A DNA stretch of 64,000 nt, from assembly GCF_022828475.1 (NCBI RefSeq), contig NZ_CP059557.1, positions 1,922,001-1,986,000 of the forward strand, read 5' to 3'. Position 1 is the stretch's first letter, and each line of letters starts with the position of its first letter. The notes under the pieces were generated by a model. The model ran no database searches and was not told the origin of the DNA. It was given only the letters and a program-made list of their open reading frames with translations. This stretch comes from Saccharopolyspora gloriosae. GTDB taxonomy: Bacteria; Actinomycetota; Actinomycetes; Mycobacteriales; Pseudonocardiaceae. The translations under genes and the position numbers were made by a program. Shown piece by piece: positions 24,012 to 32,706 of this stretch.

Positions 24012-25295
24012 ATGACCGATCAAATCGCGGGTCGTCCCGAAGCGGTGATGCCGTCGCGTGATGTCAGCGGGCGCAACACGGTGGTGTTGGTGCTGTTCAC
24101 GGCGGTGACGAATCTGGCGGATGGTGTCACGAAGATCGCGTTGCCGTTGCTGGCCACGTCGTTGACGGGTTCGCCTGCGGCGGTGGCGGGGGTGTCGTTG
24201 ACGTTGACGTTGCCGTGGTTGGTGACGGCGTTGCACGTGGGTGTGCTGGTGGATCGGTTCGATCGGCGCGGGTTGTTGTGGGTGGCGAACGCGATGCGGT
24301 TGGTGGCGTTGGCCGGTCTGCTGGCCGCTTACAGCGCCGAGTCGGTGACGTTGCCGTTGCTCTACCTGGCGGGTTCGGTGCTCGGTGTCGCCGAGGTCAT
24401 CGCGTTGACGTCGGCGATGGCGTTGACTCCGGTGGCGGTGGGGCCTCGGTTGCGGGAGCGGGCGAACGCGTGGGTGACGGGCGCGGAGACGGTGTGCAAC
24501 GAGTTCTGCGGTCCGTTCGTGGGTGGTCTGCTGGTGACGGCGGGCAGTGCGTTCGCGCTCGGTGCCACGGCTGCGGGTTATGTGGTGGCGACGGGGATTC
24601 TGGTGTTGCTGGTCGGGCGTTTCCGGGTGGCGCGGTCCGTGGACGCTCCGGTGCGGAGCGTGGGCGGGCAGATCCGGGACGGGTTGCGGTTTTTGTGGCG
24701 GCACCGGTTGTTGCGGTTGATGGCGTTGGTGCTGACGGCGTTGTGCTCGTGCTGGGGTGCGTGGCTGGCGTTGATGCCGTTGGTGGCGACGTCGGTGATG
24801 GGGTTGAGTCCGAGCGAGTACGGCATGGTGCTCAGCGCGCTGGGTGTTGGTGGGCTGGTCGGTGCGTTGGCGGTCAGTGCGGTGAATCGGCTGATCGGTC
24901 GCCGGTGGGCGTTGTTCGCGGATTTGATCGGGACGTTCGCGATGGTGGCGGCGCCGGCGTTGACGACGAACATGTGGGTCGTGGCGGCGGGCGCGTTCTT
25001 CGGGGGCATGGGCGGCACCTTGTGGGCGATCAACGCCCGCACCATCGCCCAGTACCTGGTTCCCGCTGAGCTGATGGGCCGCTACAGCGCGGTCGCCCGC
25101 TTGTTCAGCTGGGGAGCCATGCCCGTCGGGGCCGCAGCGGTCGGCCTGCTCGCGGAGTTCTTCGGCGCACGAGCCGCGTTCGCGGTGTTCGCCGCGATCG
25201 TCCTGGCCACCGCCATCCCCTTCCTCCGCACCGTGACCCCGGCCGTCCTCCGCGGTGCCGAACAAGCCGAGCACCGCGAACTCGCAACGCGATGA
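24012..25295 (+). CDS. MFS exporter (macrolide-efflux-like), mosaic codon use
   Basis: This 427-residue protein has about twelve membrane helices. It resembles MefA/EntS-type exporters (FTAVTNLADGVTKIALPLLA, VLVDRFDRRGLLWVANAMRL, YGMVLSALGVGGLVGAL). The substrate is unknown. Codon use changes inside the gene: up to about 25,000 leucine is often TTG (GCGTTGCCGTTG, TCGTTGACGTTG), while the last 90 codons use the CTG/CTC and C-ending codons normal for the window. TTGGAGG precedes the ATG by eight bases. The gap to 25599 holds no further gene. Confidence 0.88.
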   Translation: MTDQIAGRPEAVMPSRDVSGRNTVVLVLFTAVTNLADGVTKIALPLLATSLTGSPAAVAGVSLTLTLPWLVTALHVGVLVDRFDRRGLLWVANAMRLVALAGLLAAYSAESVTLPLLYLAGSVLGVAEVIALTSAMALTPVAVGPRLRERANAWVTGAETVCNEFCGPFVGGLLVTAGSAFALGATAAGYVVATGILVLLVGRFRVARSVDAPVRSVGGQIRDGLRFLWRHRLLRLMALVLTALCSCWGAWLALMPLVATSVMGLSPSEYGMVLSALGVGGLVGALAVSAVNRLIGRRWALFADLIGTFAMVAAPALTTNMWVVAAGAFFGGMGGTLWAINARTIAQYLVPAELMGRYSAVARLFSWGAMPVGAAAVGLLAEFFGARAAFAVFAAIVLATAIPFLRTVTPAVLRGAEQAEHRELATR

Positions 25296-25599
25296 GATGA
25301 GCCGAACACCGCATTGCAACGGAACCCGCCGACGCCCAGGCCCACAACGAACTCCCCTCAGAGCAACGGAAACCCCCGTGGTGCCCACCGCCAGGCGGAG
25401 TGTTGGATCTGCATGATCGAGCCCCGTGCCGCAAAGCGTCGATCGGTGCTGATGCCCCGAAGCGGCAGGGATTTGCTCAGTCGCTTGACTTAATAGGGTG
25501 TCGGCGGTTGACTGGGGACGAGCGGGAGAGAGCTCTGCTGAGAGGTCGTCGCGGGGCGTCGGGCCGTGGCCGGCGTGCGGTTCGAGGAGGGTTGTGGGC

Positions 25600-26250
25600 A
25601 TGGCGAATCGCACGGTGCGTGGTGAGCGGGTCGAGGAGACTCGGGAGTCGATCCTGGTCACGGCGGAGCGGATGTTCGCCGAGCACGGCGTGATCGCCGT
25701 GTCCAACCGGCAGGTCAGCGAGGCCGCAGGGCAGGGCAACAACGCCGCCGTCGGATACCACTTCGGCACCAAGACCGACTTGGTTCGGGCGATCGTGCGC
25801 AAGCGCTCCGAACCGGTCGAGGCGATCAGAGTCCGCATGGTCGCCGAGCTCGGCGACGGGGCGGGCGTGCGGGATTGGGTGGCGTGCCTGGTGCGGCCGA
25901 GCGTTGAGCACCTCGCCGAGCTGGGCAGCCCGACCTGGTTCGCCCGGTTCGGCGCGCAGGTGATGACCGATCCGGCGCTGCGTCCGATCATGATCGAGGA
26001 GGCGCTCAGCGCGCCGTCGCTGCGGCAGATCATCGACGGGCTGCACCGGTGCCTGCCTGCGATGACCGACGAGGTGCGCGCGGAGCGCGGCGACATGGCC
26101 CGGCAGCTCATGGTGCACGTGTCCGCGGAACGGGAACGCGCGCTCGCGGAGGGCACGGGGACGCCGCGGGCCAGCTGGAGCGACGCCGCGACGGGGCTGA
26201 TCGATGCCCTGTGCGGCCTGTGGCTCGCCCCGATCACGCCGCATTCCTGA
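25600..26250 (+). CDS. TetR family transcriptional regulator
   Basis: This 216-residue protein starts at ATG 25600 with GAGGAGG about ten bases upstream. The HTH segment is RESILVTAERMFAEHGVIAV followed by GQGNNAAVGYHFGTKTDLVR, a form of the recognition helix seen in a TetR subgroup with GNNAAVxYHFG. A palindrome touches its stop codon. It lies between the exporter and a P450 gene on the same strand, and either could be its target. Confidence 0.88.
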   Translation: MANRTVRGERVEETRESILVTAERMFAEHGVIAVSNRQVSEAAGQGNNAAVGYHFGTKTDLVRAIVRKRSEPVEAIRVRMVAELGDGAGVRDWVACLVRPSVEHLAELGSPTWFARFGAQVMTDPALRPIMIEEALSAPSLRQIIDGLHRCLPAMTDEVRAERGDMARQLMVHVSAERERALAEGTGTPRASWSDAATGLIDALCGLWLAPITPHS

Positions 26251-26266
26251 CGCGGAACGTTCCGCG
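26251..26266. promoter_or_regulatory. Perfect 16-bp palindrome between TetR and P450
   Basis: CGCGGAACGTTCCGCG follows directly after the TetR stop codon, about 130 bases before the P450 start. It could be an operator for the TetR protein or a short terminator stem; the lack of a loop favours an operator. Confidence 0.45.
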
Positions 26267-26397
26267 AGCATCGAGGTCTTGAGGCATCCGGAGGCCATTG
26301 TGGACTTCCGGTGTCGTCCCGGATGGCTTTTCGCGTGCGGGCGATAACCGGCCGGACGCGCGTGGATCACGTTGGCAGGAAATGGAAGAGGAGCACG

Positions 26398-27612
26398 ATG
26401 ACCAGCACGGTGAATCAGCCGGAGATTCCGGAATACCCGATGGCTCGGGCCACCGGATGCCCGTTCGACCCGCCGCCCGCGCTGCGGCCGATGCAGGAGG
26501 GGGCTCCGCTGGCGAAGGTGCGGCTGTGGGACGGCAGCACCCCGTGGCTGGTGACGCGGTACGCGGAACAGCGGGCGCTGCTGGGGGATTCACGGGTGAG
26601 CGCCGACATCACCAAGCCCGGCTATCCGAGCTCCGCACCGGTCCGGCCGGGTGGCCCGGGCATCGGCTTCATTCTGATGGACGACCCGGAGCACGCGCGG
26701 CTGCGGCGGATGGTGGCGAGTCCGTTCACGATCAAGCGGACCCAAGCGCTGCGGCCCGCCGTGCAGCGGATCGTCGACGACCGGATCGACGCTATGCTCG
26801 CCGGTCCGAAGCCTGCCGACCTGGTGCGGGACTTCGCGCTGCCGGTGCCGTCGCTGGTGATCTGCGAGCTGCTCGGCGTGCCCTACTCGGATCACGACTT
26901 CTTCCAGGACAACAGCAAAATGCTCATCAGCCTGGCCATACCGCCGGAGGAGCGGGCCGCCGCGCACGGGCGGCTGGAGTCCTATTTGGACGACTTGGTG
27001 GGCGAGAAGCTGGCCGCGCCCGGTGACGACTTGCTCTCGCGCCTCGGCGAGCGGGTCGAGGCGGGGGAGATCACGCGGCGCGACGCGGCTCAGATGGGGG
27101 TGCTCCTGCTGCTGGCGGGGCACGAGACGACCGCGAACATGATCGCGCTCGGCACGCTCGCGCTGCTGCAGCATCCCGAGCAGCTCGCCGCGCTGCGCGA
27201 CGGCGACGACCCCAAGCGGGTCGCCTCGGCCGTCGACGAACTGCTGCGCTACCTGAACATCACGCACAACGGGCGCCGCCGGGTGGCGCTGGAGGACATC
27301 GAGATCGCCGGTCAGGTCATCCGCGCGGGCGATGGGCTGGTCGTGCCCAACGACATCGGCAACCGCGACCCCGCCGTGTTCGACGACCCCGACCGGCTCG
27401 ACATCGAGCGAGACGCGCGCAGCCACGTCGCCTTCGGCTTCGGCGTGCACCAATGCCTCGGCCAGGGCCTGGCTCGGATGGAACTCCAAGTCGTCTACGG
27501 CACCCTCTACCGCCGCATCCCTGGCCTGCGCCTAGCAGCCGGCCTCGACGACATCCCGTTCAAGCACGACGGAGCCGTCTACGGGGTGCACGAACTGCCC
27601 GTGACGTGGTGA
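26398..27612 (+). CDS. Cytochrome P450 (CYP105-like)
   Basis: This 404-residue bacterial P450 begins MTSTVNQPEIPEYPMARATG, then CPFDPPP, a start typical of CYP105-related enzymes. Motifs are LAGHETTANM in the I helix, DELLRYLN (ExxR) and FGFGVHQCLGQGLARMELQ at the heme Cys. GAGGAG lies five bases before the ATG. Enzymes of this group hydroxylate xenobiotics or natural products. Convergent with it is a small monooxygenase-fold gene. No ferredoxin gene is adjacent. Confidence 0.93.
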   Translation: MTSTVNQPEIPEYPMARATGCPFDPPPALRPMQEGAPLAKVRLWDGSTPWLVTRYAEQRALLGDSRVSADITKPGYPSSAPVRPGGPGIGFILMDDPEHARLRRMVASPFTIKRTQALRPAVQRIVDDRIDAMLAGPKPADLVRDFALPVPSLVICELLGVPYSDHDFFQDNSKMLISLAIPPEERAAAHGRLESYLDDLVGEKLAAPGDDLLSRLGERVEAGEITRRDAAQMGVLLLLAGHETTANMIALGTLALLQHPEQLAALRDGDDPKRVASAVDELLRYLNITHNGRRRVALEDIEIAGQVIRAGDGLVVPNDIGNRDPAVFDDPDRLDIERDARSHVAFGFGVHQCLGQGLARMELQVVYGTLYRRIPGLRLAAGLDDIPFKHDGAVYGVHELPVTW

Positions 27613-27634
27613 ACGTCGCGGCCCGGGCGTGCGA

Positions 27635-27937
27635 TCAGTGCTCGTGCAGCAGCCGTTCGGTGATGGTGACCTTCCGGCCGTCCGGGACGAGGTGCTCCGC
27701 GGCGGCCTCGGTCCAGGCCGCGAAGTGAGGTGCGGCGCGATGGGCTTCGAGCGCGGCGTGGTCGCGGTAGACCTCGTAGAGGATGAAGTGGTGGTCGTCC
27801 TCGGCGTCGACCGCCACGTCGAAGCTCACGCAGCCGGGTTCGTCGGCGACGGAGGCTTCGGCGTCGGCCCTGATGGCGGCCAGGAAGCCGTCCCGGTGAC
27901 CGGGCTTGACCTGGAGGGACGCAACGAGTGCGAGCAC
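27635..27937 (-). CDS. Antibiotic biosynthesis monooxygenase (ABM) domain protein
   Basis: This 100-residue single-domain ABM/YgiN-like protein has a ferredoxin-like fold; family signs are ASLQVKPGHRDGFLAAIRAD, DEPGCVSFDVAVD, HHFILYEVYRDHAALEAHR and PHFAAW. Members include quinol monooxygenases that need no cofactor, and stress-related dimers. The function here is not determined. It is divergent from the lyase-like gene at 28156, with a shared upstream region of about 220 bp. Confidence 0.9.
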   Translation of the reverse strand: MLALVASLQVKPGHRDGFLAAIRADAEASVADEPGCVSFDVAVDAEDDHHFILYEVYRDHAALEAHRAAPHFAAWTEAAAEHLVPDGRKVTITERLLHEH

Positions 27938-28155
27938 GCGGGTTCTCCTGTTCCACTACGACGGCCCCGGCTGGACCGGGCGGCACCGCCGAACCTACCG
28001 CGAAGTCGTGGCGCGGCCGTGGGCGGTGATCCCGCGGACGGCGCCGGTGAGCCTGCTGTTCTCGCCGTCCGGTGATCCGGAACTCCGTGCGGGTCCGGCG
28101 CTCGCCGAGCTGTCCATACTGGAGCCGTACCGACGGACCAGGGACAGAGGAGACG

Positions 28156-29601
28156 ATGGTGATCCGGGTTGACGGCCGCACGTTGCGCTGCGCCGATGTG
28201 GTCGATGCCGCGCGGACGACGGGGCCGCTGCAGATCGACCTGTCGACGGCGGCACTGCGGGTGGCGGAGCACTCGTGGCGGCTCGCCGAGGAGCTCAGCA
28301 CCGAGCGCGTCGTGTACGGCAGGACGACCGGGGTGGGCGCCAACAAGGACGACCTGGTGCAGGACGGCGACTCGGCGGAACACGCGCTGCGCTTGCTGCG
28401 CAGCCACGCCGGTGGCAGCGGCGAGCCCATGTCCGTCGCGCAGACCAAGGGAATGCTGCTGATCCGCCTCAATCAGCTCGTCGCGGGCCGCGCGGGGATC
28501 AGCCCCGCGCTGATCACCGCGCTGGCCGAGGCGGTGCGCGTCGGCGCGATCCCGCTGGTGCACCGGCTCGGCGCCATCGGCACCGGAGACCTGGCGCCGC
28601 TGGCGGAGACGGCGCTCGCGCTGGTCGGGGAGCGGCCATGGCTCACCGGGCACGTCGCCCCGGTGGAGATGCTCAAGGGCGACGCGCTGGCCTTCATGAG
28701 CAGCAACGCGGCCACGCTGGCCGAGGCCACGCTCGCGACGCTCGACCTGGAGCGGCTCACGCGCGCCAGCCACGTGGTCGCCGCGTTGACCTACGTCGCG
28801 CTGGACGGAAACCCGGAGGCCTACGCGACGCCGGTGCACGAAGCCCGTCCGCATGCCGGTCAGGTCGGGTGCGCCGCGGAGATGCGGCGGCTGCTCGGCC
28901 TGGACAGCACGCCGAAACCGGGCAGGCGCATCCAGGACCCGTTCGGCCTGCGCGCGTATCCGCAGGTGCAGGGCGCGGCGGTGGACGCCGTGCACTACCT
29001 GCGGGACGTGCTCGCGATCGAGATCAACGCGGGCACCGAGAACCCGATGATCTCGGTGGTGCACCGCGACGCCTACCACCACGCGCATTTCCACACCGCC
29101 TACGTCGCCTCCGCGCTGGACTGGGTGCGGGCCACCGTGCACCAGGTCGCGGAGCTCTCCGCCGCGCGGCTCGGGGACCTCGTCGAGCCCGAGTTCACCG
29201 GGCTGCGGCCGTTCCTCGCGGCCGGTCCGGCGGGCAGTTCGGGAGTGATGATCCTCGAGTACGTCGCGCACGACGCGCTCGCGGAACTGCGCCACGCGGC
29301 GCTGCCCGCGACGCTCGGCACCGCCGTGGTCTCACGCGGGTTGGAGGACCACGCCAGCTTCTCCACGCAGGCCGCGCGGGCGACGACGGCGGCCGCCGTC
29401 GCCTACCGGCGACTGCTCGCCTGCGAGCTGGTGGCGGCGGTCCGCGCGTTGCGGATGCGGGAGGCCGATCTGGTGGACCTGCCGGTGCGCGCCGCCTATG
29501 AGCTGGCCGCCGAGACGTTGGACCCGAGCGTGGACGATCGCCCGCTCACCGAGGACATCGGCCGCGCCGGAGAAGTGCTGGACGACCTGGTGCGGTTCTG
29601 A
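28156..29601 (+). CDS. Aromatic amino acid lyase family protein with altered MIO motif (GTG)
   Basis: This 481-residue member of the HAL/PAL/TAL superfamily keeps the catalytic tyrosine loop VVYGRTTGVGANKD (Tyr54) and later landmarks (RIQDPFGLRAYPQVQGA, INAGTENPM, SSGVMILEYVAHD). The cofactor-forming tripeptide, Ala-Ser-Gly in standard members (ASGDLAPL), is Gly142-Thr143-Gly144 here (LGAIGTGDLAPLAE). Thr could in principle still cyclise, but the canonical Ser is gone. The substrate may be His, Phe, Tyr or another amino acid. GAGGAG is five to six bases upstream of the ATG. The P450 and ABM neighbours hint at a small secondary pathway. Confidence 0.85.
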   Translation: MVIRVDGRTLRCADVVDAARTTGPLQIDLSTAALRVAEHSWRLAEELSTERVVYGRTTGVGANKDDLVQDGDSAEHALRLLRSHAGGSGEPMSVAQTKGMLLIRLNQLVAGRAGISPALITALAEAVRVGAIPLVHRLGAIGTGDLAPLAETALALVGERPWLTGHVAPVEMLKGDALAFMSSNAATLAEATLATLDLERLTRASHVVAALTYVALDGNPEAYATPVHEARPHAGQVGCAAEMRRLLGLDSTPKPGRRIQDPFGLRAYPQVQGAAVDAVHYLRDVLAIEINAGTENPMISVVHRDAYHHAHFHTAYVASALDWVRATVHQVAELSAARLGDLVEPEFTGLRPFLAAGPAGSSGVMILEYVAHDALAELRHAALPATLGTAVVSRGLEDHASFSTQAARATTAAAVAYRRLLACELVAAVRALRMREADLVDLPVRAAYELAAETLDPSVDDRPLTEDIGRAGEVLDDLVRF

Positions 29602-29612
29602 ACCGGCGGTGT

Positions 29613-29984
29613 TCACCGGTGTGGTCGGAGGGTGCGCCCGTGGAGCCGGGCGAGGGCGTCACCGTCGAGCGGGCCGCGGCGCTTCACGACGATCAGGGTC
29701 GCGGCGAGTCCGACGCCGAACAGGAACGCGGCACCGCCGAGCGCCGTCCGGACGAGGTGCAGGCTGTGCCCGGTTTGCTGAGTCCTGCGCTGTTCCGCGT
29801 AGTCGACGAGCCGGCCGATGCCGTCCCCGGCGACGATGTGGCAGGACTGGTCCGGACGCATGACCTGGTTTCCGCAGCGGACCGTCAGGTGATCGTCGCC
29901 GATGGGCGCGGACTGGACGAGCCCGACACCGCCCAGCAGGAGCAGTGCGATGGCCACGAACCACGCTTGGACGAACGAACCCAT
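29613..29984 (-). CDS. Two-helix membrane protein with extracytoplasmic Cys loop
   Basis: This 123-residue protein starts at ATG 29984 after GGAGGACCG. Helix 1 is WFVAIALLLLGGVGLVQS and helix 2 is ALGGAAFLFGVGLAATLIVV. The loop between them holds two cysteines (VRCGNQVMRPDQSCHIV) that could form a disulfide outside the cell. Similar small proteins with a CG..M.P...C loop are common in actinobacteria, but I know no function. It is convergent with the lyase-like gene. Confidence 0.75.
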   Translation of the reverse strand: MGSFVQAWFVAIALLLLGGVGLVQSAPIGDDHLTVRCGNQVMRPDQSCHIVAGDGIGRLVDYAEQRRTQQTGHSLHLVRTALGGAAFLFGVGLAATLIVVKRRGPLDGDALARLHGRTLRPHR

Positions 29985-30262
29985 CGGTCCTCCGGTGCGG
30001 TCGACGATGACCTTGCTGCGTCGCAACCTCGGCGCTGCCGTCCATTGTGGTGGTCATGGTCGTCCGGCTGCGATGTTCACGCGCGCAGGAGCGTGGAAAG
30101 TGCCTGGTGGAGGGGCTGTTGCCAGTTTTCCGGTCCGGAACTGGCCGCGATCTAGGAGCCTGCGCGCGGTATGGACCACGTCGTTTCCGGCACGGACCTT
30201 CGCACGGAGGTCCGGGTGGGTGCGCCGCCGGGAGTTCGACCACGGCGGCGCACCCGGAGCGC

Positions 30263-30469
30263 TTACTCGGACCCGTTGGAGTCGCTGCTGAGCGCGTCCG
30301 CGACATCGTTGGCGAAGCCGGCGCCGGTCTGGATTCCGCTGGCGACCAGGTCGAGCGGACCGACGTTGTTGTCCTGCGCTGGTTCCGCCTGGGCGAGGCC
30401 CAGTGCCGAGCACATCAGCACCGCGGTGATTCCGGCGACGACCGCCGATCGGTTCGCTGCGTGACGCAT
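30263..30469 (-). CDS. Small secreted peptide
   Basis: This 68-residue protein has a clear signal peptide (MRHAANRSAVVAGITAVLMC, then SALGLAQA, cleaved before EPAQ). The mature part of about 40 residues is acidic, with GPLDLVASGIQTGAGFANDV. AAGGAG lies seven bases before the ATG. It resembles small exported chaplin-size or mycobacterial-type peptides only in general design; no family was recognised. Confidence 0.65.
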   Translation of the reverse strand: MRHAANRSAVVAGITAVLMCSALGLAQAEPAQDNNVGPLDLVASGIQTGAGFANDVADALSSDSNGSE

Positions 30470-30702
30470 CAATCCGCTCCTTGCTTCCGGGATCAATTCC
30501 GCGGGCAAGGTTCCACGGACTCGCACCCGTCGCTCGTGCGATCACTCGGCCGAGGGTCCCCTGAACGGCAGACCGTCGTGGGACGCGGCGAACCACTGTC
30601 CGAGCGCCCGTGCCCGCCGCGCACGAGGCGCGGGTAAGCCCGCCCGGACGGGCCACGGCTGGATGCTTCAAGGTGGGACGAACAGCTGAGGGAGGCCGAC
30701 GG

Positions 30703-31395
30703 GTGGGACGACGTTTCGAAGAGCTCGACTGGCAGGAGACGCCGATCGGGGAGGTGAGCCTGCGGCGCAGGCTGGATCCGGCGCTCGGCGTGGACGTGTA
30801 CGAGGTCAAGCTCGGCGACGAGTTCCTGATGTCGAGCGTGTTCACCGTCGCCGAGGAGGAGCTGGCACGGCTGGGGCTGGCCGCCGTCACCGGCTCGGAG
30901 CTGGACGTGCTGGTGGGCGGGCTCGGGCTCGGTTGCACCGCGGTCGCGGCGCTGGCCGATGAGCGGGTGCGGTCGCTTCAGGTGGCCGAGGCGCTGGGCG
31001 CGGTGATCGACTGGCACCGGCGGGAGCTGCTGCCGCTGGGCCACGAGCTCAACTCCGACCAGCGGACCAGCTTCGTGCACCGGGACTTCTTCGCCTGGGC
31101 CGCCGAGCCGCCGCAACAGCGGTATCACGCGATCCTGCTCGACATCGATCACTCGCCGACCAACGTGCTCGACACCGGGCACGCCGGCTTCTACCTCCCG
31201 TCCGGCCTGCGGCGGCTCGCCGAGCACCTGCACCCGGACGGGGTTTTCGCGCTGTGGTCGGATGATCCGCCGTCGGAGGAGTTCAGCGCCGCGCTCGCCG
31301 AGGTCTTCGCGACCGTGCGGGCGCACGTGGTCGCCTTCGACAACCCCTACGGCGGTCCGCGCGGCTCTAACACGGTCTACGTCGCCCGGCGCTGA
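30703..31395 (+). CDS. Spermidine synthase-like methyltransferase-fold protein
   Basis: This protein has 230 residues from GTG 30703 (GGGAGG eight to nine bases upstream). It has the Rossmann segment LDVLVGGLGLGCTAVAALAD and an acidic loop (ILLDIDHSPTNVLD) like that of spermidine synthases, and it ends with PRGSNTVYVARR. It lacks the N-terminal beta domain of full aminopropyltransferases and is shorter. A SpeE-like enzyme of unknown substrate is the best reading. The ATG-initiated frame further upstream is not family-like. Confidence 0.75.
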   Translation: MGRRFEELDWQETPIGEVSLRRRLDPALGVDVYEVKLGDEFLMSSVFTVAEEELARLGLAAVTGSELDVLVGGLGLGCTAVAALADERVRSLQVAEALGAVIDWHRRELLPLGHELNSDQRTSFVHRDFFAWAAEPPQQRYHAILLDIDHSPTNVLDTGHAGFYLPSGLRRLAEHLHPDGVFALWSDDPPSEEFSAALAEVFATVRAHVVAFDNPYGGPRGSNTVYVARR

Positions 31396-31402
31396 CTCCC
31401 GA

Positions 31403-31597
31403 CGACGGTTCCCCGCAACTGTTCGGCGGCTACGGCTACACCCTCGATACCCGATCGCGCGCATGTTCGGCGACTCGCGAATGCGGAAGATCTACGCGGG
31501 CGCGGACGAAGCCCTGAAAGAACTCGTCGCCCGATCCCTGTGCGGAGTTCTTCCAGTGCTGCGCGGGGACGTTCACCTCGCCGGACGCGGTGGGTGA
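31403..31597 (+). pseudogene. C-terminal remnant of an acyl-CoA dehydrogenase
   Basis: SPQLFGGYGYTLD in one frame and PIARMFGDSRMRKIYAGADE followed by ALKELVARSL in the next match the end of an acyl-CoA dehydrogenase (QLFGGYGY...PVARMYRD...IYGGTNE...LIGRSL). A one-base shift near 31455 separates them. Nothing else of the gene is left upstream, as the SpeE-like gene ends at 31395. Confidence 0.72.
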
Positions 31598-31723
31598 ACG
31601 CTCCTTTGACCGGTCTTATTGGGCGGAGGGGGACATTCACCTGGTGGCGGTTCGGTGTGCACGGGCTCACCTGTGGCGGTGGTCGTGGCGGGACGCGGGG
31701 GCGTGACGTGCCAACATGGGCGG

Positions 31724-32371
31724 ATGGCCGGTCGTTCGGATTCCACTGCTCCGCACCGCGTGTGGCGTGGTGTGGACGCGTCCGATCGGCAGGCTCGGCG
31801 GCGTGCGCAGCTGATCGACGCCGGGTTCGAGTTGATGGGCCGCGACGGGGCCAAGTCGGTCACCATGCGCGGTGTTTCGCGGGAAGCGGGACTGACGGAG
31901 CGGTACTTCTACGAGAGCTTCGCCGGCCGCGAACAACTGCTGATCGCCGTGCTGGACGCGACGGTCGAGCGGGCGCGCGACGTGCTGCTGTCCGCGGTCG
32001 AGCAGGCGCCCGCGCAGCGGCTCGACGCGGTACGGCACCTGGTGAGCGTGTTCACCGAGTTCGTCACTTCCGACCCGAGGCTCGGCCGCGTCCTGTTCAT
32101 CGAGTCGCTGGCCGCGCCCGAACTGGCCGAGCGGGGCATGGAACTCGTGGAGGAGTTCACCCTGACGATCGCGGCGTTGATGCGCAGCACCGAGCTCGGC
32201 GGCGAGCGGTCCGACGAGCAGGACGTGCGGCTCAACGCGCTGGCGATCTTCGGGTCCCTGGCGCAGCTCTACCAGGCTTGGCTGGGGGAGCGGATCGCCG
32301 TGTCCCGTGAGCGGTTCGTCGAGCATGTGTCCCAAGTGATCGAGAGCGTGGGCCGCGCCGCCTCGCGGTGA
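31724..32371 (+). CDS. TetR family transcriptional regulator
   Basis: This 215-residue protein starts MAGRSDSTAPHRVWRGVDAS. The HTH is SVTMRGVSREAGLTERYFYE with SFAGREQLLIAVLDA after it, a form (ERYFYESF) often found in lipid-related TetR regulators. It lies directly before the Baeyer-Villiger monooxygenase operon on the same strand, with a palindrome at 32639-32658 in between, and probably controls it. Confidence 0.88.
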   Translation: MAGRSDSTAPHRVWRGVDASDRQARRRAQLIDAGFELMGRDGAKSVTMRGVSREAGLTERYFYESFAGREQLLIAVLDATVERARDVLLSAVEQAPAQRLDAVRHLVSVFTEFVTSDPRLGRVLFIESLAAPELAERGMELVEEFTLTIAALMRSTELGGERSDEQDVRLNALAIFGSLAQLYQAWLGERIAVSRERFVEHVSQVIESVGRAASR

Positions 32372-32638
32372 TTTCTCCGTCCACATCGGACTTTTCAGCT
32401 TTTTCGCACGCCCCGTCTCCGTCGGCGGGGTGTCGGGGCGCGCTCGCGACGATCCCGATCCGCCCTGTTGCTCGACGGTGAACCGCTTCAGTTATTGACA
32501 ATATGCTAATAGGCGGGAATGCTCACTTCCGGTGAGCCGGATCACTGCGGGTGAGATGGTCGCAAATTGCCCGCTTGGCCGGTGAACCTGCACGTCAACG
32601 CCTTGTCGACATGTCGCAAAAGTTGACATCAGGCGCTG

Positions 32639-32658
32639 TTGACATTGGTTGATGTCAA
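32639..32658. promoter_or_regulatory. TTGACAT palindrome in the Baeyer-Villiger operon promoter
   Basis: TTGACAT-TGGTTG-ATGTCAA is a perfect 7-bp inverted repeat; another TTGACAT half-site lies at 32623-32629. Read as a promoter, TTGACA (32639-32644) with TACGGT 17 bases later would give -35 and -10 boxes overlapped by the palindrome, an arrangement suited to repression. A related palindrome stands at 42864-42880. Confidence 0.6.
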
Positions 32659-32706
32659 AAATACGGTTCGCAGGACCGACGTCGCGCATCAACGAGGAGG
32701 CAGGCG

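Noticed and set aside
23976-26237. Long open frame of 753 codons on the minus strand across the MFS exporter and TetR genes
   Set aside because: It is low-complexity, rich in His, Arg and Pro, and mirrors the G-ending codon use of the exporter gene on the other strand. It has no domain-like sequence.
26251-29601. P450, ABM protein and amino acid lyase as a defined antibiotic gene cluster
   Set aside because: No synthase, carrier protein or adenylation gene is present and the genes are on both strands. They are better listed singly, with only a hint of a shared path.
29619-30155. Plus-strand open frame over the small membrane protein at 29613-29984
   Set aside because: The minus-strand frame has a ribosome site, two membrane helices and a Cys loop; the plus-strand frame has none of these.
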